Assembly (NCBI RefSeq): GCF_038595055.1
Contig: NZ_CP152002.1
Location: 4,198,501-4,262,500 of the forward strand
Source: Paenibacillus sp. FSL R7-0345
GTDB lineage: Bacteria > Bacillota > Bacilli > Paenibacillales > Paenibacillaceae
DNA: 64,000 nt
Direction of reading: 5' to 3'
Positions 6,872 to 16,044 of this stretch are shown here, piece after piece. Made by a program: the position numbers and the translations under genes. Position 1 is the first letter of the stretch, and each line of letters begins with the position of its first letter. The notes beneath the pieces were generated by a model, which was not told where the DNA came from, made no database searches, and saw only the letters and a program-made list of their open reading frames with translations.

Positions 6872-8263
6872 TCAACGGAAAGGGAACTTCATCCCGGCTT
6901 TACCGCCAAGACTCTTGAGCTGCTTCATGGCGTTTTTCTTGCCGCCCTTGCCGCTCATTCCGCCCATCATACCGGAGAACTGCTTCATCATCTTGCGCAT
7001 TTCATCAAATTGCTTGATGAGGCGGTTGACTTCAGCAACGTTGGTTCCGCTGCCGGCGGCAATCCGCTTGCGGCGGTTATGGTTAATGATCTCAGGCTGG
7101 GCTTTCTCGGCTTTGGTCATGGAATGAACAATCGCTTCGACGCGGCCCATCTGCTTGTCGTCCACCTTCAGGTCCTTCATGCCCTTGGCTTTGTTCATGC
7201 CAGGCAGCATATCGAGAATCTGGTCGATCGGGCCAAGCTTCTTGACCTGGTCCATCTGTTCAAGGAAGTCATCGAACGTAAATTCAGCATTACGCATCTT
7301 ACGTTCCATTTCCTTCGCTTTCTCAGTGTCGATGTTGGCCTGGGCCTTCTCGATCAGAGACAGCATGTCGCCCATACCAAGGATACGGGAAGCCATACGT
7401 TCCGGATGGAACGGCTCCAGCGCGTCGATCTTCTCGCCGAGAGCGGCGAACTTGATCGGGCAGCCGGTTACAGCCTTGACGGACAGCGCGGCACCACCGC
7501 GGGTGTCACCGTCGAGCTTGGTCAGCACAACGCCGGTAAGCTCAAGCTGCTTGTTGAAGCTCTCTGCTACGTTTACGGCATCCTGACCGGTCATAGCATC
7601 GACTACAAGCAGTACTTCATCAGGATTCACTGTACTGTGGATCTGCTTCAGCTCATCCATCAGCGCTTCATCAATATGCAGACGTCCTGCGGTATCGATG
7701 ATAACATAATCCAGATTATTATCCTTCGCATGCTGGATAGCCTGTCTGGCAATCTCTACCGGACTGACCTGGTCGCCGAGTGCGAATACCGGAACTTTAA
7801 TCTGTTCACCCAGGATTTGCAGCTGTTTGATCGCTGCCGGACGGTAAATGTCGCCTGCTACAAGCAGCGGGCGGTGATTGCCCTTCTGCAGCAGCTTGGC
7901 CAGCTTGCCTGAGGTGGTCGTCTTACCGGCCCCCTGCAGACCCGCCATCATAATTACAGTCGGCGGCTTGTTAGCCTTGGCCAGCTTGGACTGGCTTCCG
8001 CCCATCAGCTCGGTCAATTCCTTGTTAACGATGTCGATGATGACCATGCCGGGAGTAAAGCTGTCCATTACTTCTTTGCCAATGGACTTCTCTTTCACCT
8101 TGGACACGAAATCCTTGACGACTTTGAAGTTAACATCGGCTTCCAGAAGCGCCAGACGCACCTCGCGCATGGCTTCGTTTACGTCGTCTTCGGATACCTT
8201 GCCTTTGCCGCGCAGCTTGCTGAACACATTCTGCAATCTTCCGGTTAAACCTTCAAATGCCAT
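6872..8263 (-). CDS. ffh: Signal recognition particle protein Ffh (SRP54)
   Basis: GTPase subunit of SRP that binds signal sequences on nascent chains and docks with FtsY; 463 aa. N domain (1-90); G domain with GLQGAGKT (108-115), DTAGRLHID and TKLDGDTRGG; C-terminal methionine-rich M domain from about 300 with AAGSGTNVAEVNRL and MRKMMKQFSGMMGGM, which binds SRP RNA and signal peptides. It follows ylxM by 21 bp, presumably as one operon. The SRP RNA gene itself was not found in this window. Confidence 0.97.
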   Translation of the reverse strand: MAFEGLTGRLQNVFSKLRGKGKVSEDDVNEAMREVRLALLEADVNFKVVKDFVSKVKEKSIGKEVMDSFTPGMVIIDIVNKELTELMGGSQSKLAKANKPPTVIMMAGLQGAGKTTTSGKLAKLLQKGNHRPLLVAGDIYRPAAIKQLQILGEQIKVPVFALGDQVSPVEIARQAIQHAKDNNLDYVIIDTAGRLHIDEALMDELKQIHSTVNPDEVLLVVDAMTGQDAVNVAESFNKQLELTGVVLTKLDGDTRGGAALSVKAVTGCPIKFAALGEKIDALEPFHPERMASRILGMGDMLSLIEKAQANIDTEKAKEMERKMRNAEFTFDDFLEQMDQVKKLGPIDQILDMLPGMNKAKGMKDLKVDDKQMGRVEAIVHSMTKAEKAQPEIINHNRRKRIAAGSGTNVAEVNRLIKQFDEMRKMMKQFSGMMGGMSGKGGKKNAMKQLKSLGGKAGMKFPFR

Positions 8264-8284
8264 ATGCGGCTTGCTCCCTTCATG

Positions 8285-8641
8285 CTACTCTAACCTCTGC
8301 AAACGATCCACGAGCTCCGTGAAACGCTGTTTATATTGTTCAGGCAGCGTCCCATTATCAGGCAGTCTGCGCAATTCTTCTAAAAACCGGTTGCGGTCGT
8401 CATGCTTGGCCAGCAGGCCAAGTTTCTCTTCGTAATTTTCCAAAACCTGCTCAGCACGCTTGATATGCTCATACACGGCCTGGCGGCTGATTTCAAATTC
8501 CGCGGCGATCTCTCCCAGGGAGAAATCATCATGGAAATAATATTTCAGAAACGTTTGCTGTTTATCAGTAAGCAGCCGTTCATAGAATGCGAATAACAGG
8601 TTAATCCGGTTCGTCTTCTCGAGCCTATTCTCCTGACTCAT
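8285..8641 (-). CDS. ylxM: YlxM-type helix-turn-helix protein (SRP-associated)
   Basis: 118-aa DNA-binding-like protein, UPF0122 family, nearly always encoded upstream of ffh and reported to stimulate SRP function in Gram-positive bacteria. A sigma-70 region 4-like helix-turn-helix is visible: FSLGEIAAEFEISRQAVYEHIKRAEQVL. Start: ATG of MSQENRLEKT with AAGGGAG at 9-nt spacing, rather than the ATG seven codons earlier. Confidence 0.92.
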   Translation of the reverse strand: MSQENRLEKTNRINLLFAFYERLLTDKQQTFLKYYFHDDFSLGEIAAEFEISRQAVYEHIKRAEQVLENYEEKLGLLAKHDDRNRFLEELRRLPDNGTLPEQYKQRFTELVDRLQRLE

Positions 8642-8710
8642 CAAGGGCACTCCCTTCGTCAAGGAAAAACACTTTACAGCTTCACAACGTCCCTTATGAT
8701 ACCGAAAACA

Positions 8711-8749
8711 AAGAAAGATGTCAAGCTTTTTTGCTTGTCATCTTTTTTT
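8711..8749. terminator. Terminator between hlyIII-type gene and ylxM
   Basis: GATGTCAAGC-TTTTTT-GCTTGTCATC with one mismatch and T-rich flanks on both sides. It most likely ends the minus-strand hemolysin III family gene. Confidence 0.65.
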
Positions 8750-8788
8750 GTATGCAAAATGCAGCATTATCCTGTTATTCTACGGCTT

Positions 8789-9436
8789 TTAGCGGATGGG
8801 CAGCAGATAAATCAATACAGCGAAGAAATGTGTTACACTTCCGGCAAGCACGAATATATGCCAGACAGCATGGTGAAACGGAAACCCTCTCCATACATAA
8901 AAGATCGTTCCCAGCGTGTACAGAATGCCCCCGGTCATCAGCAGCGCCATCCCGCCGCCTGCAACAGCCGCTGACAGCGGACTCCAGGCGATTACAATCA
9001 GCCAGCCCATGGCGATGTAAAAAATCGTCGACATGAACAGGAATTTTTTGACGAAAAAAGCCTTGAAGGCTACACCGAATAGCGCTACTCCCCAGACGAT
9101 ACCGAACAGGCTCCAGCCCAGCGGTCCGCGGATCGCAACAAGCAGAAACGGCGTATAGGTACCGGCAATGAACAGATAAATGGAGGAATGATCGAAGAAT
9201 TCAAACAGATCCTTCGCCTTGCCCTCCCGCAGACTATGCACCAGCGTAGAGTTAAGATACAGCAGCAGCATCGTTGTCCCGTAGATTGAGAAGCTGACAA
9301 CATGCCAGGCCGTCCCCTTCAAGCTGGCAAAAACAACAAGCAGAACAAGTGCAGCTACACTCAGTACCGTACCGATACCATGTGTAATCGCATTAGCGAC
9401 CTCTTCCCTGCGGCTGTAAGTATAAGTATTTGCCAT
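8789..9436 (-). CDS. Hemolysin III family membrane protein (PAQR-type)
   Basis: 215-aa protein with seven hydrophobic helices, YqfA/Hly-III family. Typical motifs: EVANAITHGIGTVLS near the N terminus, FEFFDHSSIYLFIAGTYTPF in the middle and HHAVWHIFVLAGSVTHFFAV near the C terminus; their conserved His/Asp residues form the metal site of the PAQR/ceramidase-like superfamily. Despite the name, cytolysis is not its established cellular role; envelope lipid homeostasis is more likely. Single gene. Confidence 0.9.
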   Translation of the reverse strand: MANTYTYSRREEVANAITHGIGTVLSVAALVLLVVFASLKGTAWHVVSFSIYGTTMLLLYLNSTLVHSLREGKAKDLFEFFDHSSIYLFIAGTYTPFLLVAIRGPLGWSLFGIVWGVALFGVAFKAFFVKKFLFMSTIFYIAMGWLIVIAWSPLSAAVAGGGMALLMTGGILYTLGTIFYVWRGFPFHHAVWHIFVLAGSVTHFFAVLIYLLPIR

Positions 9437-9527
9437 AACAAAATCCTTCCGTGTGCGTTTCCTTCTATTATACCGTTAACCCGGAGCCCATTCCAGCCTA
9501 TCTGCGCACAGACAGGCCGGAGCACGG

Positions 9528-11045
9528 TTACAAATTATAAAGCTCCGTATATTTAGCTTCCAGATAATCGGCAAGATAATCAGGGTTCAGCGGCTCACCG
9601 GTCACCTGCTCGATAATCTGCGCCGGAGTCAGGCTTTTGCCGAAGCGGTAGATCTTGTCCGTCAGCCATTCTTTAATCGGGATCAGGTTTCCTTCGGCAA
9701 TCAGACTGTCGAATTCAGGCAGCTCCTTGCGCAGTGTATTAAGAATTTGGGCAGCATACATATTCCCCAATGAGTAGGAGGCAAAATAACCGAAGTCACC
9801 GCCGGACCAGTGAACATCCTGCAGGACGCCCAGCGCATCTGAAGGCGGAGTAATGCCGAGATATTCCTGATATTTAGCATTCCAGGTCTTAGGCAGATCC
9901 TTGACCTCCAGCCCTTCATTAAAGATCAGCTTCTCGATCTCATACCGGATAATGATATGCAGGTTATAAGTCAGCTCATCCGCTTCAATCCGGATAAAGG
10001 AATTGGCTACGCTGTTGATCGCCCGGTAGAACTGCTCCACTTCAACCTCTGCGAGCTGTTCCGGGAAATGCTGCTGCAGATCACCATAATAACGTTGCCA
10101 AAAGGCGCGGCTGCGGCCGATCATATTTTCCCATAGTCTGGACTGTGACTCATGGATACCCATTGAGGTGCCTCCGGAAAGCGGCGTTCCAATCAGATCC
10201 TTGCTGATATTCTGCTCATACAGGGCGTGTCCGCCTTCATGCAGTGAGCTGAAAATCGCACTTGTTACATTATCCAGCAGGTAATTGGTTGTAATGCGCA
10301 CATCGCCCGGGTTAAGCCCGGTAGCAAACGGATGAACACTCTCGTCCAGGCGTCCTGCATCAAAGTCATAGCCCATCTGCTCCAGCACGAACAGGCCGAA
10401 CTTTTCCTGCTGCTCTTTGGCGTAGATCTGGCTCAGGAATTCGGTATCCGGCTTGTTTGCAGAAGCGCTGATCGCTTCTACCAGCGGAACCAGGCGGCTG
10501 CGCAGACGGCCGAACAGCTCGTCCACTTTGGCGACAGTCAGATCCGGCTCATACATATCCAGCAGCGTATCATACCGGGTATCCTTAACACCCCAATAGT
10601 CGATGAATTCCTGCTTGAAGGCGACAATTTTACTCAGGAACGGCTCAAAGGAGGCAAAATCATCATTCGCCTTGGCTTCCTCCCACATACTCTCCGAATG
10701 AGCGGCCAGAACGGAGTACTCTTCGAATTTTTTAGAAGGAATACTCTTGCTGCGTTCATACTCCTTGCGGCAGTCCTTTACCATTTTGTTCTGGATATCA
10801 CTGAGCTGGCCTGCTACCTCAGGAGCACTGAAAAACTCGGTGAATGAACCCATTTCCTCTGACGTCTCCAGCCGGAAAAGCTCACCCGAGAGTACACCGA
10901 TCGTTCCCGAGCGGACCTCTACACCTTTACGGGGCGCTCCTGTACGCAAATCCCAGTGAAGAAGACCGATGGCTTCGGCATAGCCGCTGATTTTAGATAA
11001 TAACTCCTGAAACTGTTCCCATTTTTCCTGAATTGCCTGTTCCAT
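9528..11045 (-). CDS. Metallocarboxypeptidase, M32 family (thermostable carboxypeptidase 1 type)
   Basis: 505-aa cytoplasmic zinc carboxypeptidase (YpwA-like). The zinc motif HEGGHALYEQ is followed by HESQSRLWENMIGRS, both diagnostic for M32; the GLLHWDLRTGAPRKG and DVHWSGGDFGYFASYSLGNMYAA-type regions also match. It trims C-terminal residues from peptides. The start is the ATG of MEQAIQEKW, with AGGTGG six bases upstream; 23 additional codons of upstream frame are poorly supported. No operon partner. Confidence 0.93.
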   Translation of the reverse strand: MEQAIQEKWEQFQELLSKISGYAEAIGLLHWDLRTGAPRKGVEVRSGTIGVLSGELFRLETSEEMGSFTEFFSAPEVAGQLSDIQNKMVKDCRKEYERSKSIPSKKFEEYSVLAAHSESMWEEAKANDDFASFEPFLSKIVAFKQEFIDYWGVKDTRYDTLLDMYEPDLTVAKVDELFGRLRSRLVPLVEAISASANKPDTEFLSQIYAKEQQEKFGLFVLEQMGYDFDAGRLDESVHPFATGLNPGDVRITTNYLLDNVTSAIFSSLHEGGHALYEQNISKDLIGTPLSGGTSMGIHESQSRLWENMIGRSRAFWQRYYGDLQQHFPEQLAEVEVEQFYRAINSVANSFIRIEADELTYNLHIIIRYEIEKLIFNEGLEVKDLPKTWNAKYQEYLGITPPSDALGVLQDVHWSGGDFGYFASYSLGNMYAAQILNTLRKELPEFDSLIAEGNLIPIKEWLTDKIYRFGKSLTPAQIIEQVTGEPLNPDYLADYLEAKYTELYNL

Positions 11046-11267
11046 TTCCATCCACCTGCTTTCTCTGTTTTCCTTATTCTTCTTGATGATACTTTTTTGG
11101 ATGGGGATAAGCAACTTTGCCCGTCACATGCGGGAAATGGAGCTATTGCTGCAGCTGCAATCACACCTGGTTATTGACGTCCGTGTTTTATTATCCTTAT
11201 AATCATTTCAGAGCTTTCAGCTTCAAATTTGAAATAGTTCATTCATTACCAAACTGGTGAATAGACC

Positions 11268-11283
11268 TTACGTACATACGTAA
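11268..11283. promoter_or_regulatory. 16-bp palindrome upstream of carbonic anhydrase
   Basis: TTACGTACATACGTAA is a perfect inverted repeat (7-bp arms, 2-bp centre), 36 bp before the carbonic anhydrase start, where a promoter is expected. Candidate operator; the regulator is unknown. Confidence 0.45.
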
Positions 11284-11319
11284 AGCCTACATTACACAAT
11301 ACTATTTTTAGGAGGAAGC

Positions 11320-11904
11320 ATGGTCATGACACACGTATCGGAAATTTTGGATTTTAACAAGAAGTTTGTTGAGGAAAAAGAATACGAGTCCTATCTGACC
11401 AGCCGTTTCCCGGATAAAAAAATGCTGGTTATCACCTGTATGGATACGCGCCTGGTAGAGCTTTTGCCGAAAGCGATGAATTTCAAAAACGGTGATGTCA
11501 AAATCATTAAAAACGCCGGTGCCGTCATCTCCCAGCCGTTCGGTTCGGTTATGCGCAGTGTTATGGTTGCGCTATATGAGCTCGATGCGGAAGAAGTCAT
11601 TGTCGTCGGCCACTATGAATGCGGTATGGCTTCCCTGAACGCTGACAAGATGATCAACTCGATTAAAGAGCGCGGCATATCTGAAGAAGTGCTGTCGACA
11701 CTTGAGAATTCGGGAATCAAGCTGACCAAATGGCTGCGCGGGTTTGACAATGTGAAGGACGGGGTAATTCAGACTGTGGAGCTTATTAAGCGCCATCCCT
11801 TACTCCCCCCAAACGTACCTGTTCACGGCATGGTCATCGATCCGGCTACCGGAGCGCTTGAGCTTGTCTCGGAAGGTTACGTGGAGAACAAGGCAACTCT
11901 CTGA
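11320..11904 (+). CDS. Beta-class carbonic anhydrase
   Basis: Zinc enzyme interconverting CO2 and bicarbonate, 194 aa. The zinc and catalytic residues are in CMDTR (C40, D42, R44) and GHYECG (H98, C101). The short form with this HYECG signature matches the YtiB-like subgroup. GGAGG lies upstream of two closely spaced ATGs (11320 and 11326); the second has the more usual spacing. Monocistronic, with a terminator 13 bases after the stop and a palindrome at the promoter. Confidence 0.93.
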   Translation: MVMTHVSEILDFNKKFVEEKEYESYLTSRFPDKKMLVITCMDTRLVELLPKAMNFKNGDVKIIKNAGAVISQPFGSVMRSVMVALYELDAEEVIVVGHYECGMASLNADKMINSIKERGISEEVLSTLENSGIKLTKWLRGFDNVKDGVIQTVELIKRHPLLPPNVPVHGMVIDPATGALELVSEGYVENKATL

Positions 11905-11916
11905 CAAATGTTTTTT

Positions 11917-11947
11917 GGCGTGGACTTGATGTCCACGCCCTTTTTTA
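11917..11947 (+). terminator. Terminator of carbonic anhydrase gene
   Basis: GGCGTGGAC-TTGAT-GTCCACGCC followed by a T run. Confidence 0.92.
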
Positions 11948-12076
11948 TTTCCGGATAATCACCGGAAAAATGAATCCAAAAATTTTTATTTAAAATTGAA
12001 ACCTCCTGGGGCATGCTACGTATTACCGGGCAGAACTACAAATTTTAAGACAATCTTAGGAGGGTATTCGTACTAA

Positions 12077-12508
12077 ATGAAATCTATGAAACGCGTAATG
12101 ATGATTGTGATGGCCTTTACCCTGTTCTTTGCTGTAACCGCTCCCGATTTTGCGGATGCGAAACGCGGGGGGTTTAAATCCGGCAGCCGCGGCTTTACCA
12201 CGACTCCGAAGAAATCTACTACGGATAATGTAAGAAAAAGTGATAGCACTACTGGTACTACAGCCGGAACTGCCAGCACTGCAAAACGCGGATTTTTCAG
12301 CGGCGGCGGGCTGATGAAGGGTATGATGATCGGCGGTCTGGCCGGTTTCCTGTTCGGCAGCATGTTTGCCGGTATGGGCGCGTTCGGTAACATTCTCGGC
12401 TTCCTCGTTAATATGCTTGCGATCTATCTTGTTGTGGTGCTTGTAATGTCCTTCTTCCGCCGCAGAAGAGAAAGACGCAGACTTGAAGAAAGAGACGGCC
12501 GCTACTAA
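12077..12508 (+). CDS. Glycine-rich membrane protein with signal peptide
   Basis: 143-aa protein. An N-terminal signal sequence ends near PDFADAKRGG. A Gly/Ser/Thr/Lys-rich segment (28-75) follows, then two hydrophobic stretches (MIGGLAGFLFGSMFAGMG and ILGFLVNMLAIYLVVVLVMSFF) and a strongly basic tail FFRRRRERRRLEE. Similar Bacillota proteins are often annotated Tim44-like because of the first half, but the Tim44 C-terminal domain is absent. The stop shares a base with the start of the next gene (TAATG), so the two are coupled. Confidence 0.7.
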   Translation: MKSMKRVMMIVMAFTLFFAVTAPDFADAKRGGFKSGSRGFTTTPKKSTTDNVRKSDSTTGTTAGTASTAKRGFFSGGGLMKGMMIGGLAGFLFGSMFAGMGAFGNILGFLVNMLAIYLVVVLVMSFFRRRRERRRLEERDGRY

Positions 12509-12795
12509 TGTCAATGACCGTTCTCAGTATGGACGAAATTATTAACGCCATCTGCATGCATATGGCTGAACGTAAAGGCGTGCGTGTCCAGGATGTCCAG
12601 GTCGAGCTAAGCTGGGATGAAGATACCGGCTACACCGCAGAGGTCTGGATTCAGGGACGCAGCCAATACCTGGTGGAATCCAACATGATTGAAGCCATTC
12701 TACGCTATCTGCACAGCGAGTACGGCATCCGTGCTTACCGCGAGAACGTACGGCTGGATCTGGATGAAGAAATTACCGCAATTGTGAGTATGTAA
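12508..12795 (+). CDS. YxcD-like protein (DUF2653)
   Basis: 95-aa soluble acidic protein resembling Bacillus YxcD (DUF2653): the pattern DEIINAICMHMAERKGV ... AEVWIQGRSQYL followed by EAILRYL and a C-terminal acidic strand. No catalytic motif is visible; function unknown. It overlaps the preceding membrane protein gene by one base, and this pairing suggests that the two work together. A strong terminator follows. Confidence 0.75.
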   Translation: MSMTVLSMDEIINAICMHMAERKGVRVQDVQVELSWDEDTGYTAEVWIQGRSQYLVESNMIEAILRYLHSEYGIRAYRENVRLDLDEEITAIVSM

Positions 12796-12803
12796 TAAGG
12801 CGT

Positions 12804-12837
12804 TAAGAGGCAGCCCGGCGGGCTGCCTCTTTTTTAT
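12804..12837 (+). terminator. Terminator of the yxcD-like operon
   Basis: AAGAGGCAGCCC-GGC-GGGCTGCCTCTTTTTT. Confidence 0.93.
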
Positions 12838-12942
12838 TAGTATAAATCTATAAGTTACCGAATCCCCGTCAAGTGCCTGGATCAGTCTCTATGTTTGGAC
12901 CCTGTTTCGTGGAGATATTTTAGCGTATATGCTACTTATCTG

Positions 12943-13962
12943 TTATTCGTGAAAATATTGCTTCACTGTTCCCCGGCCGTTCACTACCTCCACCTCGGCA
13001 TAAGCGCCGTTAACCAGTGTCATCTGCGGCGGAACATGCCCGAAATCAAGATCGTAAACCACCGGCAGCTGCAGTTCGTCCGCCAAATCCCGGTACACCT
13101 CTTCTGCCGTATAGCCGAGCAGCGGCTGATTGCCTCCGCTCCGTCCAAACAAAATCCCCGAGCAATTGTCAAACCAGCCGGCATATTTCATGTGGACAAG
13201 CGATCTGCGGAGATCCGCTGTGTTCAGCTCGCAATTTTCCAGGTACCAGAGGATGGGCTCCCCGTGTATGAACTGCCGGTTGAAGTGCTGTACGTCGCCG
13301 TACGGTGTCCCGATAATATGCCGGATGACATCAATGCAGCCGCCGAGCAGACGGCCTTTGAGCAAAACATCCTGATCCGGTACCGACTTCCATCGTGTGG
13401 GGGTGTTCAGATTGAACAGGTAAGGCGACGGGCTGTCCTCCCCCATCTCTGTCCCCTGATGTTTTAGAGAGGATTGCTGGACAATGCTGCCGCCAGCCTG
13501 TGTGGAGAGCACCTGTTGCCACATGCCGGTCGTCTCATCTGTCTGCTTTCCGCGCAAATCTCCGAAGCCAGGCCCCTGTGCGGTAGCAATACCCGTGCGC
13601 AAGGTGATTACAAACAGCAGCAGGCTGATGTCGGAGAATCCCAGCACCCATTTCGGCTTCATCTGGTCAAAATTAATGAACTCCAGCATTTCAATCAGCA
13701 GCTCGCCGCCCCATGGCGGTATGATCAGGCCGATGGATTCGTCCTCTATCATCCGGTTAAACTCCAGCCCCCGCTCTTTACCCGGAGCAGACCTCGCTTT
13801 ATCCTGCTTGTAGACCGTCTCTCCAACAATTACCTGATAGCCTCTTGCCTCCATCCGCTCCACAGCCTCGTCAAAAATATCCCGGTGCTGCTCATCCACT
13901 CCAAGCGAAGAAGCAGTTACACCAATGACGGCCCCATGTTTCAGTATTGGATATGTAATCAT
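12943..13962 (-). CDS. Peptidase S66 family (LD-carboxypeptidase / MccF type)
   Basis: 339-aa cytoplasmic serine peptidase of the S66 family, which cleaves the L-Lys(Dap)-D-Ala bond of murein tetrapeptides or, in the MccF branch, inactivates microcin C-type peptides. The nucleophile motif is in WVLGFSDIS; GLIIPPWGGELLIEML precedes it, and the conserved Glu and His of the triad are expected in ILWYLENCE and DLDFGHVPPQMTL. The start is the ATG of MITYPILKHG with AAAGGAGG at 8 nt, not the upstream ATG. The length and the GGELLIEML form suggest the MccF-like branch, but substrate is not decidable from sequence. Confidence 0.88.
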   Translation of the reverse strand: MITYPILKHGAVIGVTASSLGVDEQHRDIFDEAVERMEARGYQVIVGETVYKQDKARSAPGKERGLEFNRMIEDESIGLIIPPWGGELLIEMLEFINFDQMKPKWVLGFSDISLLLFVITLRTGIATAQGPGFGDLRGKQTDETTGMWQQVLSTQAGGSIVQQSSLKHQGTEMGEDSPSPYLFNLNTPTRWKSVPDQDVLLKGRLLGGCIDVIRHIIGTPYGDVQHFNRQFIHGEPILWYLENCELNTADLRRSLVHMKYAGWFDNCSGILFGRSGGNQPLLGYTAEEVYRDLADELQLPVVYDLDFGHVPPQMTLVNGAYAEVEVVNGRGTVKQYFHE

Positions 13963-14137
13963 TATAAATCCTCCTTTGGTTAGCAGTATCTCCCCGTAAA
14001 CGGCCAAGACCGTGCCCTGAAAGTTGTTCCGTTAAAGACTCCTCCCAGTTTATCACCTTACCGGCTCGCTCTGAAAGTAGAATGCGCACGCTTAAAAATA
14101 ATGTGAAAACGAGCCCGGCTTTCAAGTTTCTTTCAGA

Positions 14138-14506
14138 ATGGGCTGGTATATTATCTCAGAACGTTGGCATCTCCTGGGCGGAGCCGCCCCGGCAGGCGGC
14201 GCTGAAGGATTACCGCCGTCCAGCCGGCCTGCCGGCGAAACCGGAGACGGCGGCGGGGAGCAGCGGGGAGCGGGCCCGCAGGGCGGCGGCCAGATGAGCT
14301 TTACGGAAGAAACGGCTGTCATTACCGTAACCTCCAGCACCAAGCTGCTATCTGTCTCCTTCACAGACGGCAAACGTACTGAAGCTGCACTCAGCCTCTC
14401 CTCGCTCAAGGCAGGCGATGTTATTCAATACACGTTAAAGTCAGGAACCGCTCAGGCGGATAGCATCAGCCTCCGCAGCGGAACTCCCGGCGCAGGACAG
14501 CAATAA
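14138..14506 (+). pseudogene. 5'-truncated remnant of a secreted Gly/Pro-rich protein
   Basis: Open frame of 122 codons without a ribosome binding site or signal peptide. Residues 10-52 are a Gly/Pro/Glu-rich linker encoded by very GC-rich DNA. The last 70 residues form a regular small beta domain: EETAVITVTSSTKLLSVSF, KRTEAALSLSSLKAGDVIQY, then AQADSISLRSG. Domains of this type normally sit at the C terminus of lipoproteins or secreted proteins, so the 5' part appears to have been lost. A short intact gene is the alternative. Confidence 0.45.
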
Positions 14507-14562
14507 GGTTGCTGCTGCAGATTTTATAATAGCTATGTGAGGGAGAAGCCCTCCAAAACATT

Positions 14563-14619
14563 AAAAGACATGACCGCTTATGCTGCACCGTTGCAGCAAA
14601 GCGGATCATGTCTTTTTTT
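14563..14619. terminator. Bidirectional terminator
   Basis: AAAAGACATGACCGCTT / AAGCGGATCATGTCTTTT with an inner TGCTGCA/TGCAGCA stem. It serves both converging neighbours. Confidence 0.9.
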
Positions 14620-14638
14620 CACTCACCCGTCCCGGTTG

Positions 14639-14992
14639 TTAGATCAATGAGATAGCCAGCAGCTCGAACAGAACCAGCGGCAGAATCACATTGTTATTTA
14701 CAGGTCCCGGATAAGGATATCCCGGCCCCGGATACGGCTTGTAATACGGGTTATAGAATCCGCGCGGCGTGTCCATAGTGACTGTGACCATCAGGTACAT
14801 ATTTTTGCTGTCCATTCCGGCAATGGTGCCTTCGTGCGTCATTCCGTCAAGCGTCTGTACCTTCACTTTATGATTTAAGTATGGTTTACAGGATTGATGC
14901 AGCGAATCGCGGACACCGTGCAAATGCTGCACCACCGCCGGATCTGCCTGATAGATTACAACTGCACTCTGGCCGGTATTATATGTCGACAT
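14639..14992 (-). CDS. Small protein with Sm-like motif and hydrophobic tail (paralogue 2)
   Basis: 117-aa protein with ACGGAGGTCAG upstream. It shares its plan with the protein at 2955-3200: HKVKVQTLDGMTHEGTIAG then D-S-K-N-M-Y-L aligns with the first paralogue's KRVRIMTTDGKRHEGII, and the C terminus ILPLVLFELLAISLI aligns with ILTLSLFTLLAIALI. Here there is a 45-residue N-terminal extension with one cysteine, and the middle is Pro/Gly/Tyr-rich (YKPYPGPGYPYPGP). Probably associated with the membrane or spore surface through the tail; that is a guess. No named family recognised. Confidence 0.65.
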   Translation of the reverse strand: MSTYNTGQSAVVIYQADPAVVQHLHGVRDSLHQSCKPYLNHKVKVQTLDGMTHEGTIAGMDSKNMYLMVTVTMDTPRGFYNPYYKPYPGPGYPYPGPVNNNVILPLVLFELLAISLI

Positions 14993-15204
14993 AGCGTCTG
15001 ACCTCCGTTAATGGGATTTGCTCCATTCTATGCTGATGCCTATACGATGGTGTCTATGAGAGAAAGCTAACCCGTTGTCCTGCGGACAGTCCCTTTGCGT
15101 TCATTCATCCCCTCACCTTCAAGCAACGCCAAAAACCGCACACCGGCAGTCAGCCAGGTACGGTTCTTCGGTACATCAAATTATGTAGACAAGACCAGGT
15201 CAGC

Positions 15205-16044
15205 TTAAAAAGCCACTCCAATCCCGCCTTCACCGGCATAAGTCCCCATAACCGGACCCATGCTGGAGAATACTACTTCTTTAAAGGGATGCTTTTCAAG
15301 AATACGCGATTTGATCTCCAGCGCCAGTTTTTCACAGTTACTATGAACGATGGCAATCGCCGCTTTTTCATAATCATACTGCTTCTCGTCAAGCTTGCTC
15401 AGCAGCAGGTTCAGCGCTTTAGGCAGGCCGCGGGTTTTCTCCACTACCTCAACTTTGCCCTCATCCTCGCTGATCTTCAGCAGCAGCTTGATGTTAAGTA
15501 CAGACGCCACCGCGCCTGACAGACGGTTTAGACGACCGCCCTTAATAACGTTTTCTAATGTATCCAGCGTAAAGTAGGCTGTGGTTTCCTCAACTTGCTT
15601 AAGTACCTTTTCCTTTAGTTCTGCCAGGCTGCAAGTGAGTGATAATCTCGCCGCCGTTGCCACAATAAGCGACAGGCCTCCGGAAAATCTTTTCGTATCT
15701 ATAACTTCAATCGCGTTCGGATGTCCTTCTTCCTCATACATCTCCTTGGCAATTGTGGCTGTCTGATAAGTACTGCTGATATTGGATGACATGCAGAGGA
15801 CCATAATATCTGTACCCGGTTCCACCTCCTTGAATGCTTCGAGGAAACTTTGCGGACTTGGACTGGCCGTTGTCGGCAGCTCTTTGGATTCACGCATCAT
15901 TTGATAAAAGACTTTGGTCTCCGTGTCCTCAGGCATCAGATCATGCCCGAAATGAACCGGCAGATGAACAATCGTCACATTATACTTCTCAACATACTCC
16001 AGGGGTAGATCGGAACCGCTGTCCGTAATTATCTTGATGGCCAT
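15205..16044 (-). CDS. DegV family fatty-acid-binding protein
   Basis: 279-aa DegV/FakB-type protein. It begins MAIKIITDSGSDLP and carries the SSNISSTYQTA loop and the C-terminal GPVMGTYAGEGGIGVAF signature that wraps the carboxylate of a bound fatty acid. FakB proteins present fatty acids to the kinase FakA for phosphorylation; FakA is not in the window. Monocistronic; the 200 bp downstream contain no recognisable gene. Confidence 0.92.
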   Translation of the reverse strand: MAIKIITDSGSDLPLEYVEKYNVTIVHLPVHFGHDLMPEDTETKVFYQMMRESKELPTTASPSPQSFLEAFKEVEPGTDIMVLCMSSNISSTYQTATIAKEMYEEEGHPNAIEVIDTKRFSGGLSLIVATAARLSLTCSLAELKEKVLKQVEETTAYFTLDTLENVIKGGRLNRLSGAVASVLNIKLLLKISEDEGKVEVVEKTRGLPKALNLLLSKLDEKQYDYEKAAIAIVHSNCEKLALEIKSRILEKHPFKEVVFSSMGPVMGTYAGEGGIGVAF

